Below are positions 1 through 7,881 of a stretch of 27,398 nt of DNA, one piece after another. Origin of the DNA: an uncultured Bacteroidota bacterium (GTDB taxonomy: Bacteria; Bacteroidota; Bacteroidia; Bacteroidales; CAIWKO01); NCBI GenBank assembly GCA_937934705.1, contig CALGYY010000093.1:1-27398 (forward strand), written 5' to 3'. The translations under genes were made by a program, and so were the position numbers. The notes under the pieces are model-generated. The model made no database searches, was not told where the DNA came from, and saw only the letters and a program-made list of their open reading frames with translations. How positions within the stretch are numbered: the stretch's first letter is position 1; every line of letters starts with the position of its first letter.

Positions 1-614
1 ACCGGAAATATGCACTGCGTTCTAAAACAGGCTATGGCCCTTGGCATTTGAAGTGCTGAGGTAATAAGTAGAAATTTTCCCTGCGGTATGCTGTCACGGA
101 TTATGCGCGCCGATTGAACTGCGTTTTCATATGTATTTCGTGAAACGGAATCAACGAGTATCACACTGTCAGGAATGCCGATCGAAATCAGATAACGCCT
201 GAGCAGTGCACCTTCGAGCATATCGCGGAACACCATGCTTCCTGACCCGCTTGAAATCAATATTTTTCTTATCCTCCCCTTCTGATATAGATCAATGGCC
301 TGCAACAAACGATCGGTGTTCTGTTGAAAGATCAGCTCTCCCCCGCTCGTTGATGTCACCATGCCCCCGCCGAGAAGAATTCCCGCATCATAGACTTCAG
401 TACCCGTTTCCTCCGACGGCTCGTACTCGGAAATTCTCATAAACTCATCTACAATAAATGAATTTGAGAAGAAGAGAAAAGCGACCCATGTTCCTATCAG
501 CAACGACTTGCCAAACCTGCGTTTAAAGCGGATCAGGGACAACAGCAGCAATATCCCGATCCAGGTCACCGGAGAGAGCATGAAATGCAATATTTTGGAA
601 ACTTCGAAAAACAT
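1..614 (-). CDS. YdcF/SanA-like DUF218 membrane protein (3' end beyond window)
   Basis: About 204 codons are visible; the C-terminus lies beyond the window edge. Reading from the ATG at 614, two hydrophobic segments occur near residues 10-30 and 39-56 and suggest a membrane anchor. A DUF218 domain follows: LLGGGM near residue 80, ISSGSG near 120, the hallmark SRNTYENA near 160, and LITSALQMPRA near 184. In E. coli this family includes YdcF, SanA and ElyC, which are linked to envelope integrity; the biochemical activity is poorly defined. It is divergent from the kamA operon. A TAnnTTTG promoter element ends only about 6 bases before the ATG, so the mRNA leader would be extremely short, or translation starts at the internal ATG at 581. 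Family assignment is firm; function is not. Confidence 0.88.
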   Translation of the reverse strand, partial: MFFEVSKILHFMLSPVTWIGILLLLSLIRFKRRFGKSLLIGTWVAFLFFSNSFIVDEFMRISEYEPSEETGTEVYDAGILLGGGMVTSTSGGELIFQQNTDRLLQAIDLYQKGRIRKILISSGSGSMVFRDMLEGALLRRYLISIGIPDSVILVDSVSRNTYENAVQSARIIRDSIPQGKFLLITSALQMPRAIACFRTQCIFP

Positions 615-620
615 ACCTGG

Positions 621-628
621 CAAAAATA
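621..628 (-). promoter_or_regulatory. Bacteroidota -7 element for the YdcF-like gene
   Basis: On the minus strand this reads TATTTTTG, a full match to the Bacteroidota TAnnTTTG consensus. It lies 6 bases before the ATG at 614. No convincing TTG -33 element is seen at 19-21 bases. Transcription would start almost at the start codon. The rest of the 615-790 gap is AT-rich and holds a short inverted repeat (CCTCT at 760-764, AGAGG at 769-773) just before kamA. I see no clear kamA promoter there. Confidence 0.45.
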
Positions 629-790
629 ATGAATCAGGAGAGAAATGTTGAAAACGGTGTTAACAAATAATCAATTTTATGGATTTCCATACAATAAAGT
701 GGGTATATATTCGCATACTTTTTTTGAAAATAAAGTATAGCTGATTTAAATTCAAACGACCTCTTTGCAGAGGGATCATAAAACCAGGAA

Positions 791-2071
791 ATGGAAAAGA
801 AAAGTCCGGACCTATCAGAGATCAAAGAGCTCGAATTCGTAAACGATGAAGAGCCTCCAAGCCTCAGCCCACCGGTAAGTTACCCGCTTACAATCAAGCA
901 TGAGAAAAAACAACGCCCATCTGCCCTAAGCAAAGAAACACCACCGGCGAGTTCCCGCTCACTGAAATTTCTGAAGACATATTACCCTGCGGCCACGGAG
1001 AGTGATTGGAGGGATTGGCGCTGGCAGATCAGAAACAGCATTACCTCATTGCAGCAGTTGCAAAAAATTCTCAGTCTGGCAGATCACGAACTTTTCAGAG
1101 GTGTGGGTAATAAAGATGCCCTTCCTTTGCGCATTACCCCTTATTATGCCAGCCTTATTGAATCTTCGGGAGAGGACAATGCGATAAGAAAATGCGTGAT
1201 TCCGGTGATCGATGAGTATATCGTGAAGAACGGGGAAGCCTCGGATCCTTTGTGTGAAGGTGGTCACAGCCCGGTTCCGAATATTGTTCACCGTTACCCT
1301 GACAGGGCCTTGTTCCTCGTTACAGGATTCTGCTCTACCTATTGTCGCTATTGTACGCGCTCACATATGGTAGCCAAAGACAAATGCCATTTCGGTGTCA
1401 GAAATCTTGAAGAAGCATTCCGGTATCTTGAATCGCATACTGAGATCCGCGATGTTCTGCTCTCCGGCGGAGATCCTCTGACGATGAAGGATGAAGATAT
1501 CAGTTACATTCTGGCCAGGCTGAAAAAGATCCGCCACATTGAGTTTGTCCGCATCGGCACAAAAGTCCCTGTGGTGCTTCCCCAGCGAATCACACAGAAA
1601 CTGTGCAACATACTGAAAAAATATCACCCTCTCTGGCTCAGTATCCACTTTACACATCCTGATGAGATCAGTCCTGAAGTCAGCGAAGCCTGTGCAAGGC
1701 TCGCAGATGCAGGGATCCCACTGGGCAGTCAGACAGTGCTCCTGAAAGGGATCAACGACCAGCCTTCTGTGATGAAAGCCCTGATGCACGCTTTGCTCAG
1801 GATAAGGGTGCGCCCTTATTACATCTACCAGTGCGACCCCATTTTGGGCTCTGAGCATTTCAGAACCCCGGTGGAGACCGGCCTCGGAATTATTGAGTCG
1901 CTGAGAGGTCACACGACTGGCTATGCGGTTCCGACCTACGTCATTGATGCACCCGGCGGAGGAGGCAAAATCCCCCTGCTTCCTGAGTACTATCTGGGCA
2001 GGGACGGCAAAGACGTATTGTTGCGTAACTTTGAAGGCAAGGTATTCAGGTACCCTGATCAATCAGAATAA
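791..2071 (+). CDS. kamA: Lysine 2,3-aminomutase (KamA family radical SAM enzyme)
   Basis: Radical SAM, PLP-dependent enzyme of 426 residues; the family converts L-lysine to beta-lysine. The cluster cysteines are C181, C185 and C188 (CSTYCRYC). PLP lysine K393 lies in DAPGGGGK, and D349 and D386 match the two aspartates that bind the lysine side chain. R190 matches the carboxylate-binding arginine. All sit at +56 relative to the Clostridium subterminale enzyme (C125/129/132, R134, D293, D330, K337, recalled numbering), so the core has no net indel. The N-terminus is about 56 residues longer and the C-terminus about 46 shorter. It lacks the CxCxxC zinc tail, and residue 324 is Gln where the partner Cys268 should be. 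It is first gene of an operon with two ATP-grasp ligases. It is less like EpmB, whose cluster motif ends CFRRHF. Lysine as substrate is inferred from conserved residues. Confidence 0.92.
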   Translation: MEKKSPDLSEIKELEFVNDEEPPSLSPPVSYPLTIKHEKKQRPSALSKETPPASSRSLKFLKTYYPAATESDWRDWRWQIRNSITSLQQLQKILSLADHELFRGVGNKDALPLRITPYYASLIESSGEDNAIRKCVIPVIDEYIVKNGEASDPLCEGGHSPVPNIVHRYPDRALFLVTGFCSTYCRYCTRSHMVAKDKCHFGVRNLEEAFRYLESHTEIRDVLLSGGDPLTMKDEDISYILARLKKIRHIEFVRIGTKVPVVLPQRITQKLCNILKKYHPLWLSIHFTHPDEISPEVSEACARLADAGIPLGSQTVLLKGINDQPSVMKALMHALLRIRVRPYYIYQCDPILGSEHFRTPVETGLGIIESLRGHTTGYAVPTYVIDAPGGGGKIPLLPEYYLGRDGKDVLLRNFEGKVFRYPDQSE

Positions 2072-2090
2072 GTACACATTATATCTCATT

Positions 2091-3080
2091 ATGAAGATTG
2101 GCATCACCTATGACCTCAAAGCCGATTATCAGGCTATGGGGTTCAGCGAGGAGGAAGCTGCCGAATTTGACAAGATCGAAACCATTGATGCCATTGACCA
2201 CGCACTTCAGGAATGCGGCTATACAACGGAGCGCATCGGACATGCAAAGTCTCTGATCGATGCGATCGGCAAAGAAAAATGCTGGGATCTTGTGTTCAAC
2301 ATTTGTGAAGGTTACCATGGAATCGGACGGGAAGCACAGGTCCCTGCCATCCTTGACCTTTACGGGATCCCTTATGTATTCAGTGATCCGTTGGTGCTCT
2401 CACTCACTTTGCATAAGGGGATGACCAAACGTGTCATCCGGGATCTCGGTTTGCCCACCGCTGATTTTGCAATCGTCAGCAATCCTGATGATATTTCCCG
2501 CATCGATCTCCCCTACCCGCTTTTTGCAAAACCTGTGGCCGAAGGAACCGGTAAAGGAATCAACATGAACTCAAAGATCAGGAACCCGGAGGAACTGAAG
2601 GCTTCCTGTCTTGAGAAACTGGATAAATACAGGCAGGCCGTTCTGGTTGAAACCTTCCTTCCGGGCCGTGAATTTACGGTCGGCATTGTCGGAACAGGAG
2701 ATTTGTCGAAGAGCATCGGCTTGATGGAATGTCATTTCCGTGAATCCGCGGCTGCAGACATTTATTCTTATGAAAATAAAGCAAACTACGAAGAATACAT
2801 GTCATACAGCACACCCACTGATGATGCTGCTGAAGCAGTACAGCAACTGGCGCTGGATGCCTGGAAAGGACTGGGATGCCGCGATGGCGGAAGAATTGAC
2901 ATCAGAATGGATGCGAACGGGGTTCCGAACTTCATAGAAGTTAACCCTCTGGCCGGGCTTCATCCGGTAGATTCTGACCTTGTCATCATCGCCGGAAAAT
3001 CAGGATATTCTTACACGGACCTGATCAGAATGATCATGGACTCGGCCATGCTGCGCCTGCGCGAATCAGGAAACTCATGA
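2091..3080 (+). CDS. D-Ala-D-Ala ligase-like ATP-grasp enzyme 1
   Basis: ATP-grasp ligase of 329 residues. Such enzymes activate a carboxylate as acylphosphate and join it to an amine. The start at 2091 follows the kamA stop by 19 bases; reading could open further upstream only inside kamA. Seen: ICEGYHGIGREAQVPA near residue 75, the ATP-loop region AKPVAEGTGKG near 145, VETFLPGREFTVGI near 185, and the metal/acceptor region RIDIRMD...EVNPLAGLHPVDSDL near 270-300. The N-terminal GGxSxE..VS motif of true Ddl, whose Glu contacts the first D-Ala, is absent. The acceptor loop is only partly Ddl-like. It overlaps the next ligase by 4 bases (ATGA), implying coupled translation. I infer a non-D-Ala substrate, possibly the aminomutase product; this is untested. 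Confidence 0.85.
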   Translation: MKIGITYDLKADYQAMGFSEEEAAEFDKIETIDAIDHALQECGYTTERIGHAKSLIDAIGKEKCWDLVFNICEGYHGIGREAQVPAILDLYGIPYVFSDPLVLSLTLHKGMTKRVIRDLGLPTADFAIVSNPDDISRIDLPYPLFAKPVAEGTGKGINMNSKIRNPEELKASCLEKLDKYRQAVLVETFLPGREFTVGIVGTGDLSKSIGLMECHFRESAAADIYSYENKANYEEYMSYSTPTDDAAEAVQQLALDAWKGLGCRDGGRIDIRMDANGVPNFIEVNPLAGLHPVDSDLVIIAGKSGYSYTDLIRMIMDSAMLRLRESGNS

Positions 3081-4048
3081 AGAAAAAAGCGATCATATAT
3101 TTTAACGAGCTTTCTGAAAATCCTCAGGAAGATGAACTCGACGTGCTGGAACAGGCCGCCATGGTGGAAGAAGCTTTGCACAAGCTGCGGTATGAGGTCC
3201 GTCTCCTTCCATTTTCTTTTAACCTGAGTAAGGTGATCGAAGAAGTCCACGACTTCAAACCTGACCTGATTTTTAACCTCGTGGAGTCCATCAGCAATAA
3301 CGGTGAGTTTTGCTATTTCGCCCCTGCCCTTTTTAACTACCTCAGGGTGCCCTACAGTGGTGTCAGGCTGGAGCCTATGTTTATTACAACAAACAAGATA
3401 CTGGCGAAAGAAAATTTCCGGGCCAAAGGGATACCAACCGCAGGATGGTGGTTACCGGAGGAATCACCGGTATTGGATCCCGCACGTTTCTACATCCTTA
3501 AACCGGCATGGGAAGAAGGTTCCCTGGGTATTGATGAGAGCAGTGTATTCAGAGGAGATGATCAAACGGTGACCGGCAGTTTCTGCAAGCTTCAGAAGGG
3601 TCGATATTTCATTGAGGAAATGATCGACGGTCGCGAATTCAATATAGCCGTTCTTGGCGGAAAAAAAGGTCCTGAAGTGCTGCCCCTCGCCGAAATGCAA
3701 TTTCTGAACTATCCGGAAGGTAAACCAAAGATCATGGGTTATAATGCCAAATGGAAGGAAGATAGTTTTGAATATGAAAATACACGCCGGACCTATGAGT
3801 ACGAACCGGCGGATGAACCCCTGCGCAAGCACATGAAGGAAATCGCCCTGAAATGCTGGCAGAGTTTCGGAATGTCGGGATACATTCGCGTGGACGTCAG
3901 GGTCGACAAAAATGGAAATCCCTTCGTGCTTGAGATCAACACCAATCCCTGCCTTTCGGAAAACGGGGGTTTCTTTGCGGCTTCCATGAAGGCCGGCTAT
4001 TCATTCAGGGATATCATTGCGCGCATCGTGGAAGATGCCTTCAACTAA
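3077..4048 (+). CDS. D-Ala-D-Ala ligase-like ATP-grasp enzyme 2
   Basis: Second ATP-grasp ligase of the operon, 323 residues, sharing the ATGA overlap with its predecessor. Seen: FNLVESISNNGEFCYFAP near residue 65-85, ILKPAWEEGSLGI near 140, IEEMIDGREFNIAVLG near 185, and YIRVDVRVD followed by EINTNPCLSENGGF near 275-300. The ATP-binding core and metal-binding EIN are kept. The Ddl acceptor signature (PGMTxxSLxP) is replaced by PCLSENGGF, and there is no N-terminal GGxSxE. It therefore differs from true Ddl and from ligase 1 in the acceptor pocket. Two different ligases after an aminomutase suggest two successive couplings, for example making a tripeptide or loading one amino acid at each end of beta-lysine. 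That is inference. Bona fide peptidoglycan Ddl is unlikely. Confidence 0.85.
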   Translation: MKKKAIIYFNELSENPQEDELDVLEQAAMVEEALHKLRYEVRLLPFSFNLSKVIEEVHDFKPDLIFNLVESISNNGEFCYFAPALFNYLRVPYSGVRLEPMFITTNKILAKENFRAKGIPTAGWWLPEESPVLDPARFYILKPAWEEGSLGIDESSVFRGDDQTVTGSFCKLQKGRYFIEEMIDGREFNIAVLGGKKGPEVLPLAEMQFLNYPEGKPKIMGYNAKWKEDSFEYENTRRTYEYEPADEPLRKHMKEIALKCWQSFGMSGYIRVDVRVDKNGNPFVLEINTNPCLSENGGFFAASMKAGYSFRDIIARIVEDAFN

Positions 4049-4056
4049 GTATTTTT

Positions 4057-4350
4057 ATGCCTGAGAAAGCCGATCCCTTTTCAGAGCACAGATGCCGCCC
4101 GGGTTGCGGGGCGTGCTGTATTGCACCTTCTATATCCTCGGCTATTCCGGGACTTCCGCAGGGCAAAGCCTCCGGGATCATCTGTCCGCATCTCACCCCG
4201 GACATGTTGTGCGCTATCTTTGATTCTCCCGACAGGCCTGCAGTTTGCGCCAACTTCAGTTTTGACCCTCTTATTTGCGGAAACGACAGAGAAGAAGCCC
4301 TTAACATCATGTATCAAATTGAGAAAGGAAGCCGGGAATCGCAGGTATGA
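4057..4350 (+). CDS. YkgJ family cysteine-cluster protein
   Basis: Small protein of 97 residues with the CxxxCxxCC motif at C13, C17, C20 and C21 followed by IAPSISSAIPGLPQGK, closely matching E. coli YkgJ as I recall it. Three later cysteines (in CPHL, MLCAIF and AVCANF) complete the family pattern. The family (PF03692) is predicted to chelate zinc or an iron-sulfur cluster; its function is unknown. The ATG lies 8 bases after the stop of the second ligase, so it is probably the last gene of the kamA operon. A role in metal supply or redox support for the radical SAM enzyme is possible but only suggested by position. Confidence 0.85.
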   Translation: MPEKADPFSEHRCRPGCGACCIAPSISSAIPGLPQGKASGIICPHLTPDMLCAIFDSPDRPAVCANFSFDPLICGNDREEALNIMYQIEKGSRESQV

Positions 4351-4383
4351 CCCGGGGGCTGTTTAAGAATCCGCAGAATGATC

Positions 4384-5442
4384 TCAGATTGCCTCGTGGT
4401 TTCTGAAAACACTCAGCTGGTCCTGCCCGATCATCATCTGTTCCACCGGTTCAAAGGCGATCCCGGGAGCACTAAGCCCACGTCCGAACTTTATACTGCC
4501 GGTAAACACCCTTGCCTCGTCCCAATAAGCTGAATGTATGAAACTATCCAGCAGCAGCTTCCCTCCTTCAACAATCAGAGATTGCACGCCCCGCCTGTAG
4601 AGCAATTCAAATAAGGGAGGCAGGATATCAGTAGAGAAATCCATTTTTTCATAGCAGTTCATCCCTTCCTGATCCGATCTTATCCCGTTCAGAATCAGGG
4701 TGGGTGTCGAATTGTCAAAGAGTGCCAATGTCGGTGGAAGCCTGAGTTCGCGGTCAATCACTATACGAAGGGGATTGTGCCCCGGCCATTCCCGGACGGT
4801 AAGCTGAGGATTATCTCTCAGTGCCGTTTCTGTCCCCACCATAATGGCTGCCTCCTCAGTTCGCCAGCGGTGGACCAGGGATTTCAACTTCGCATCCGTG
4901 ATCCAGATTATCCCTGATTCCTGAGGTGTTCTTTCCCGGTCCATGAATCCATCTTCAGTCTGCGCCCATTTAAGGATGACATAGGGCCGCCTTTTTTGCT
5001 GGAAAGTAAAAAAGCGCCGGTTTAGTTCAATGGACTCTTTTTCCATCACACCTTCTCTGACTTCCACACCTGCTTCACGAAGCATTCTGATTCCACGACC
5101 TGCAACCTGGGGAAATGGATCGGTGCAAGCCACAACAACCTTACGTATCCCCTGCCTGATGATCATTTCAGCGCAGGGTGGCGTCTTTCCATAATGAGAA
5201 CAGGGTTCCAGATTCACGTAAAGCGTTGACAAAGGGATCCTGTCCCTTTCCGTAACATTGTCCACAGCATTAACTTCTGCATGAGGCCCGCCATATTTCA
5301 TGTGATAGCCTTCACCAATAATCTTCTGGTCGTGTATCAAAACACAACCAACAAGGGGATTTGGGGCAGTTGTGCCCAAACCGAGTGCTGCCAGCTGAAG
5401 GCAGCGGTTCATGTACAAGTTATCCTGAGCTGATTGGTCCAT
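4384..5442 (-). CDS. ribD: Riboflavin biosynthesis protein RibD (deaminase/reductase)
   Basis: Bifunctional enzyme of 352 residues for the second and third steps of riboflavin synthesis: deamination of the pyrimidine formed by GTP cyclohydrolase II, then NADPH reduction of the ribosyl side chain. The N-terminal deaminase has APNPLVGCV near residue 26-34, catalytic HAE (H54, E56), and zinc ligands C81 and C90 in PCSHYGKTPPC. The reductase half (about 150-352) has YVILKWAQTEDG, LVHRWRTEEAAIMVG and LIVEGG. Length is usual for the family. It lies 13 bases downstream of the large secreted-protein gene on the same strand, an unusual partner; no other rib gene is present. It converges with the kamA operon, leaving 33 bases with no obvious terminator. 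Confidence 0.95.
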   Translation of the reverse strand: MDQSAQDNLYMNRCLQLAALGLGTTAPNPLVGCVLIHDQKIIGEGYHMKYGGPHAEVNAVDNVTERDRIPLSTLYVNLEPCSHYGKTPPCAEMIIRQGIRKVVVACTDPFPQVAGRGIRMLREAGVEVREGVMEKESIELNRRFFTFQQKRRPYVILKWAQTEDGFMDRERTPQESGIIWITDAKLKSLVHRWRTEEAAIMVGTETALRDNPQLTVREWPGHNPLRIVIDRELRLPPTLALFDNSTPTLILNGIRSDQEGMNCYEKMDFSTDILPPLFELLYRRGVQSLIVEGGKLLLDSFIHSAYWDEARVFTGSIKFGRGLSAPGIAFEPVEQMMIGQDQLSVFRNHEAI

Positions 5443-5455
5443 CGCTGAAAATCAA

Positions 5456-7675
5456 TTATCGCAGCAGACTTAAATGTCCCTGTATGCTTTTCCGGTCCAT
5501 CTGGCGGGTAATATAATCTTCCTTATACCAGATGATCCAGGTATAGACCCCGTCAGGAGCCGCTCGTCCCTGATAATTGCCGTCCCAGCCCACAGTCATA
5601 TTATTACATGAAAACACTTCCTCACCCCAGCGGTTGAATATCCTCATTTCAAAATCAGCAATATGATTCCCGAAGGCATTGAAAAAATCGTTGACCCCGT
5701 CACTATTGGGTGTGAAAGCATTAGGGATGAAAAGGGTGATGGGATCCATGATCAGTACGGTATGGGATACAGAATCCATGCAGCCCTCATCGTTAAAAAT
5801 CATCTGACGCACTCTGAATATTCCGGTATCGGCATAAAGATGCACCGGGCTCTGAGCCGTTGAGTAGGACCAGTCGCCGAAATCCCAGTGCCATTCAGTG
5901 GCTCCGAAAGACTCATCATAAAAGATAATCCTGGGGTCTTCTATTGTTGCAACATCGGGGTAAACCCTGAAACCAGCAGTGGGTCCCGGAATATTGCGTA
6001 TCTGCAGAACAGAAGTCAGGGTACAGAAACTGTCGCTTACACTAACCATGAAGTTGCCTTCATGAAGGTTGACAAGGGTGGTATCCTCTAAGCCGGGAAA
6101 ATCGGCCCAGATGAAAGTGTATGGGGGATGACCGCCGCTGATATGCAGGGTGGCCGTTCCGTTCGACATATGGCAGGTTTCATCCGACACATTCATGAAA
6201 TTGATCACGGGCGGAGGGGTATCAGTCAGAACTGTATCTGCAAAGGCATTGCAGCCGTTTGCATCGGTGACCGTCAGGGTATAGCTTCCCGCGTGCACAC
6301 CTGTCAGGTTCTGCGTGGTTTGTGATGGAGACGAGTTCCATGCATAACTTAAAGGCGGCGTACCGCCACTGACCCAGGTAATGATCTGAGCATCTGCAGC
6401 GCTGCACATTTCATTCTGAATCTGGCTGATCCCCGCTTCGGGGCCGGCCTGATTGACAATCACGGCAGATGCAGTCGCGGTGCATCCAAGGTTGTCTGTG
6501 ACAGTTACGCTGTACGTTCCCGCGCTCAGGTTCTGAAGCAGGGGGCTGTTTTGTGAGGGCTGGCTGCTCCATGCGTATTGAAAAGGCAGGTTATTACCTC
6601 CTGCAACGAGTGAAATTGAGCCATTCGATGCGTTACAGGACTCATGGGCCACCTGATCGACCAGAATCGTTGGACCGCTGAGTTGGCTAAGCGTAACGGT
6701 GTCATATACCACGAAGCAGTTATAAGCATCCGTTACACTGACGATATAAGTTCCCGATGTTAATCCGGTGAGCGATGGCGCACCTGATACCACGGGATAG
6801 ATCCATTGAATGGTATAGGGGCCGGTATGACCGTCAACGATATTGACGCTGAGCGCCCCATCTCCACCGGCACAGGATTCATCCGTTATATTGCAGCTGA
6901 CTTCCGGCGGGCCGGCGCAATCGCCATTGCAGGTCCGCGGTGTAAAACTCACCGCAGTGGAATACCAGCTTGCTGCGCCGTCTTCGGTTCTTTGCAGGGA
7001 CTGATGGGTAGCAGGAATGACTTTCCCGGCATATTCGATGCCTGCAATATTACGGGCGGCAGAATAGCTCTGATATCCTGAACAAGAGGTGCTGGTGCTG
7101 ACAGCGCTTGCATATTCGGATTGAACAGATAGATTGGCCGGTAATCCATATATATCCCAGTAGACAGCATCAAGAGGCTGGCCCGACGGGTCATAAAGCG
7201 CTATCCAACCATATTCGTCACGAAGGAACCAGCGGGAATAATCTCCACTCAGACCTGAAATCCCCAGCCCTGCCTGCCGGTAGGCTGTAATATTAAAATC
7301 GAGCTGTGGTACCATGGAAGCATTGCCACCAATGATAATAAATCCCATAGGCGGGATTTTGGTTCCCTGTGGAAAGGTAAAGGCGCCCCAATTGTCGTAC
7401 CCGGCGCCGGATGGTGGCTGCATATTGCTCGCCAGGGTATGACAGGAAAGATCGAATGTATCGCAGGGATGGGTGTTGTACAGTTCGATCCACTCGCTGT
7501 TATAAGGGGGCTGGTCTGCGGGATCCGTATTGTAGAGGGAATTTACATTGGTGGTCGATCCTGATGAGTTGGGAGGACTCACGTAAACCTCGTTGATCAC
7601 GACCTGCGCTGCAATACCTGTCGCCATAAAAAACAGCGAAGCAGAAATCAACAGGGGCGCAGGGCAGAAACGCAT
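5456..7675 (-). CDS. Secreted lamin-tail/SprB-repeat/PKD protein with type IX secretion C-terminal domain
   Basis: Exported 739-residue protein. A signal peptide (ending near GIAAQ, residue 24) is followed by a lamin-tail-like domain (about 24-250) opening VVINEVYVSPP with SEWIELYNT. Next come four repeats of about 76-80 residues (about 258-568) resembling the SprB repeat, each with a D/NE(S/T/M)C motif, a G(T/S)Y-x-(V/L)TVTD-like turn and paired cysteines. A PKD domain (about 570-645) has WHWDFGDW. The last 90 residues match the gliding-motility-associated (CHU_C, type B) sorting domain: FIPNAFTPNSDGVND and FNRWGEEVF. Type B cargo is secreted by the type IX system and typically stays at the cell surface. 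The lamin-tail domain suggests an adhesive or binding role. A strong TAnnTTTG promoter lies directly upstream. Confidence 0.92.
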   Translation of the reverse strand: MRFCPAPLLISASLFFMATGIAAQVVINEVYVSPPNSSGSTTNVNSLYNTDPADQPPYNSEWIELYNTHPCDTFDLSCHTLASNMQPPSGAGYDNWGAFTFPQGTKIPPMGFIIIGGNASMVPQLDFNITAYRQAGLGISGLSGDYSRWFLRDEYGWIALYDPSGQPLDAVYWDIYGLPANLSVQSEYASAVSTSTSCSGYQSYSAARNIAGIEYAGKVIPATHQSLQRTEDGAASWYSTAVSFTPRTCNGDCAGPPEVSCNITDESCAGGDGALSVNIVDGHTGPYTIQWIYPVVSGAPSLTGLTSGTYIVSVTDAYNCFVVYDTVTLSQLSGPTILVDQVAHESCNASNGSISLVAGGNNLPFQYAWSSQPSQNSPLLQNLSAGTYSVTVTDNLGCTATASAVIVNQAGPEAGISQIQNEMCSAADAQIITWVSGGTPPLSYAWNSSPSQTTQNLTGVHAGSYTLTVTDANGCNAFADTVLTDTPPPVINFMNVSDETCHMSNGTATLHISGGHPPYTFIWADFPGLEDTTLVNLHEGNFMVSVSDSFCTLTSVLQIRNIPGPTAGFRVYPDVATIEDPRIIFYDESFGATEWHWDFGDWSYSTAQSPVHLYADTGIFRVRQMIFNDEGCMDSVSHTVLIMDPITLFIPNAFTPNSDGVNDFFNAFGNHIADFEMRIFNRWGEEVFSCNNMTVGWDGNYQGRAAPDGVYTWIIWYKEDYITRQMDRKSIQGHLSLLR

Positions 7676-7694
7676 AAGTTACAGGGATGAAATG

Positions 7695-7725
7695 CAAAGG
7701 TAAGGAAACATCTGCTTTAGGGCAA
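7695..7725 (-). promoter_or_regulatory. Promoter of the type IX-secreted protein gene
   Basis: On the minus strand TACCTTTG (plus 7695-7702) is a full match to TAnnTTTG. A TTG (plus 7723-7725) lies exactly 20 bases upstream, the expected -33 spacing. The -7 element is about 20 bases before the ATG at 7675, giving a leader of roughly 15 bases. The divergent gap 7676-7881 also carries the leader of the next gene, including AAGGAG at 7853-7858. Confidence 0.6.
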
Positions 7726-7881
7726 TCGTGATATGTTATCAAGAATTGTGCATTAAAATACCCGGTTTGGAAATTTCAGGACGTAAGCAATCAGGAAATG
7801 GCTGCATATGTTCAGTCTGCGGTCGAAATTTATTAATATTGTAAGCTGCAAGAAGGAGATCATATAAACATATTTCATCCC

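Noticed and set aside
206..442. A 78-codon plus-strand open frame near the window start
   Set aside because: It is antisense to the YdcF-like gene, whose translation carries the DUF218 motifs.
1361..2062. A 233-codon open frame on the minus strand inside kamA
   Set aside because: It lies wholly antisense to a gene with complete catalytic motifs, and its translation shows no recognisable domain.
791..2071. Reading the aminomutase as EpmB, the EF-P lysine-modifying enzyme
   Set aside because: The cluster motif CSTYCRYCTR, length and lysine-binding aspartates fit KamA better, and no efp or epmA is present in the window.
1923..2090. Upstream extension of the first ATP-grasp frame into kamA
   Set aside because: The ATP-grasp protein begins naturally at MKIGITYD (2091); the extension overlaps the conserved C-terminal part of kamA.
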